Positions 6,583-8,215 of a stretch of DNA of 8,215 nucleotides are shown here, one piece after another. The DNA is from Desulfobacterales bacterium (GTDB taxonomy: Bacteria > Desulfobacterota > Desulfobacteria > Desulfobacterales > 4be13). Each line of letters starts with the position of its first letter. Positions within the stretch are counted from its first letter, which is position 1. Made by a program: the position numbers and the translations under genes. Below the pieces are notes generated by a model that was given only the letters and a program-made list of their open reading frames with translations, made no database searches and was not told the DNA's origin. The stretch covers positions 1-8,215 of the forward strand of contig JAOZLU010000300.1 of NCBI GenBank assembly GCA_029934695.1. Reading direction: 5' to 3'.

Positions 6583-6666
6583 TAAATCTGCACGTTCGGC
6601 CGGATCTGTCTGAGGGCAGATGCGGGAGCCTCCCCTGAATCCGTTATAATCAGTCACTTTTCACTA

Positions 6667-8154
6667 TTAACGATAATCTTTGCCCAATTGTTCTATGGCC
6701 TGAAGGATGCCATACATTGTTCCCTGTTTCATGTCCTCGCCCATCTCTCTGAGTTCATGGGAATACTCATCACCCATCAGAGACATCAGGATATAATAGA
6801 TGGGTTTATATTTCTCCATAAACGGAAGAGACTCATTTTGAAAAAAATCCATGGCAATACGATGTTGTTTTTTTGCTATCAGCAACAACAGGAAATATCG
6901 GACATCCTCTTTGTATTCTTCCAGACCGTCCCGGTTTTTTACAATTTCTGAGAAAAGCCTCACAGCTCTTTCCACCTGATTATTCCAAAGAAGGATGGCC
7001 GACAGGGTGTGCTGATGTGTGAGATTTTTAACTTTTTCACAAGCTTTTTGTGAGTATTCCAAGGCTTTCACCTTTTTCTTCTTCTGGACAAAATACAACC
7101 ATGCCAAGTTGTTCATTGCCTCATGAATCCCCCTTTCAGCAGCCATCAGGTAATATTTTTCGGCATTCTCGTAGGACTTGAATTCATCATCTTCGTATAA
7201 CAGCGCCAAATTGAACATGGCATCGGCATGACCCTTTTCAACGGCCATCAGATAATATTTTTCGGCATTTTCATAATGTCCGAGTTCCCTGTGATGCAGC
7301 AATGCCAAGTTGAACATGGCATCGACCTGACCCTTTTCAGCAGCCATCAGGTAATATTTTTCAGCCTTGTCATAAGATTGAAACTCATTTTCCTCGTATA
7401 ACAGTGCCAGATTAAGCATTGCCGTGACATGCCCGTTTTTGACAGCCATCAGGTAGTATTTTTCCGCGTCCTTATACGATTTAAGCTCCCTGTGATACAG
7501 TGATGCCAGTTTAAGTGTCGCGTTGGCATCTCCCTCTCCAATGGCCATCAGGTAATACTTTTCTGCCTCTCCGTAATCACTGAATACGTTATGGTATAAC
7601 AAGGCCAAGTTCAGCATCGCCTTGATATGTCCCTTTTCAACAGCCATCAGGTAATACTTTTCAGCTTCCCTGTACGATTTGAACTTCTTATGACACAGCA
7701 GGGCCAGATTGAGCATCGCACCTGTATGCCCCTTTTCAACGGCTTTGGTATAACATGCTTTTGCCTTGTCATATAATTTAAGTTCATTCTGATATAACCT
7801 CGCCAAATTGAACATGGCCCCGGTATAGCCTTTTCGAAAGGCCATGAGATAATACTTTGCGGCTTTGTCATAAAGTTTGAACTGATTTTTGTATAATACA
7901 GCCAGATTATTCATTGCGCCCACATGCCCCTTTTCAGCAGCTATAAGGTAATATGCTTCGGCTTTGTCATATAATCTGAAATTATTCTCATATAAGGCGG
8001 CAAGCATACAGCAAACACTTTCATTTTTATTCCTGATCGCTTCAAGTGTTTGCAGAGATGCCTTAAACTCTCTTTTGTTATAAAAAAATTCAGCTTTTTC
8101 AAGAAGCGTTTTATCTGACTCGGATAATTTTTTTAAGCAGTCTTGATCTTCCAT
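6667..8154 (-). CDS. Sel1/TPR-like repeat protein
   Basis: From the ATG at 8154 (MEDQDCLKK) the product has 495 residues. The frame is open to the window edge through a TTG at 8205, so a longer start or an upstream part outside the window cannot be excluded; no ribosome-binding site is evident for either start. About ten consecutive helix-pair units cover 7024-8016. The consensus is roughly AMLNLALLYHNxFKSYDKAE followed by KYYLMAVEKGHxD, which fits Sel1-like repeats (PF08238, a TPR relative). Most units have 33 residues; units seven and nine have 34. Family members form solenoid scaffolds for protein-protein contacts, often in signalling or stress complexes. A non-repeat helical C-terminus of about 120 residues (KALEYSQKACEKVKN onward, with RAVRLFSEIVKN) may continue as degenerate TPRs. 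No signal peptide or membrane segment is seen, so the protein is probably cytoplasmic. Partner and process are unknown. Confidence 0.85.
   Translation of the reverse strand: MEDQDCLKKLSESDKTLLEKAEFFYNKREFKASLQTLEAIRNKNESVCCMLAALYENNFRLYDKAEAYYLIAAEKGHVGAMNNLAVLYKNQFKLYDKAAKYYLMAFRKGYTGAMFNLARLYQNELKLYDKAKACYTKAVEKGHTGAMLNLALLCHKKFKSYREAEKYYLMAVEKGHIKAMLNLALLYHNVFSDYGEAEKYYLMAIGEGDANATLKLASLYHRELKSYKDAEKYYLMAVKNGHVTAMLNLALLYEENEFQSYDKAEKYYLMAAEKGQVDAMFNLALLHHRELGHYENAEKYYLMAVEKGHADAMFNLALLYEDDEFKSYENAEKYYLMAAERGIHEAMNNLAWLYFVQKKKKVKALEYSQKACEKVKNLTHQHTLSAILLWNNQVERAVRLFSEIVKNRDGLEEYKEDVRYFLLLLIAKKQHRIAMDFFQNESLPFMEKYKPIYYILMSLMGDEYSHELREMGEDMKQGTMYGILQAIEQLGKDYR
7024..8016. repeat. 99/102-bp tandem coding repeats of the Sel1 array
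   Basis: About ten in-frame units of 96-102 bp encode the Sel1-like repeats. The plus-strand string GCCATCAGGTAATA, or a close variant, recurs near 7142, 7344, 7544 and 7644, with more diverged forms near 7245, 7444 and 7843, about 100 bp apart. DNA similarity is highest among units five to nine, and decays toward both ends, as expected for an array growing or being homogenised internally by recombination. Confidence 0.85.
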
Positions 8155-8215
8155 TGTTAAAAACTTTCGTTTCAGGTTTGCGTTTGCGTTTCCAGCTTCA
8201 TACAATTTTTCAATT

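Larger units (their letters stand above)
6484..6653. repeat. Perfect 12-bp inverted repeat bounding a 170-bp segment
   Basis: CTGATTATAACG at 6484-6495 and CGTTATAATCAG at 6642-6653 are exact reverse complements. TCACTTTTC ends or begins directly at both outer sides (6476-6484 and 6654-6662) in the same orientation, which resembles a target duplication around an inserted segment. The interior (6496-6641) has no transposase or gene and includes the CACAAAG tandem units. Confidence 0.6.
6369..6666. other. Non-coding repeat mosaic between the Sel1 gene and rnd
   Basis: This spacer of 298 bases carries no convincing gene. It contains a near-perfect 17-bp inverted repeat (6395-6470), a perfect 12-bp inverted repeat (6484-6495 and 6642-6653), the direct repeat TCACTTTTC (6476-6484 and 6654-6662), the direct repeat GCGGGAGCC (6448-6456 and 6622-6630) and tandem CACAAAG units (6541-6582). 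A reading frame of 72 codons on the plus strand spans these repeats and has no family resemblance. No intrinsic terminator is evident for the Sel1 gene. Confidence 0.65.

Noticed and set aside
6622..6636. GGGAGCCTCCC as an intrinsic terminator of the Sel1 gene
   Set aside because: The stem is only 5 bp with a 1-base centre and no T-run follows.
6420..6638. Plus-strand open frame of 72 codons between the Sel1 gene and rnd
   Set aside because: It runs across inverted and tandem repeats, giving low-complexity peptide (KGHKEGHKG), and has no family resemblance or clear ribosome-binding site.

Overview
The window holds five protein genes, all on the minus strand, separated by intergenic stretches unusually rich in repeats. 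No RNA gene, complete mobile element, CRISPR array or origin could be supported. The protein types (a PriA with a Ser/Lys-rich linker, an RNase D, a Sel1-repeat protein and two exported binding proteins), together with the short palindromic and 'GGGCACAAAG'-type repeats, would suit a Gram-negative environmental bacterium, perhaps a Desulfobacterota (deltaproteobacterial) lineage. That placement is an impression, not a demonstrated assignment.

In transcription order, from high to low coordinates: (1) 6667-8154, a Sel1/TPR-like scaffold protein with about ten 32-34-residue repeats, whose reading frame stays open to the window edge. (2) 6369-6666, a repeat mosaic with inverted arms, GGGCACAAAG tandem units and a TATAATCAG box. 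(3) 5157-6368, an RNase D-type 3'-5' exoribonuclease with DEDDy and HRDC domains. (4) 5018-5156, a short spacer with a perfect 10-bp-arm hairpin and a TATAAT box. (5) 2471-4966, the replication-restart helicase PriA, with all expected helicase and zinc motifs plus an extra low-complexity linker encoded by an A8/A10 homopolymer pair. (6) 1928-2470, non-coding: three related palindromic repeats, the last of which contains the priA stop codon, then a sigma70-like promoter and a leader of about 166 nt. (7) 1064-1927 and 55-1059, two tightly coupled exported substrate-binding-type proteins, the second a lipoprotein. (8) 1-54, a 7-bp satellite that runs off the window edge.

The two binding proteins form a clear two-gene unit (4-bp gap, ribosome-binding site of the second inside the end of the first). 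They probably sense or bind a small periplasmic ligand, but no permease, ATPase or kinase partner lies in the window. priA, rnd and the Sel1 gene are neighbours in the same direction with separate spacers; nothing here shows that they share a pathway. No convincing new system was found. The best leads are the repeat elements and the shared TATAATCAG motif, the homopolymer-borne linker in priA, and the orphan pair of binding proteins.
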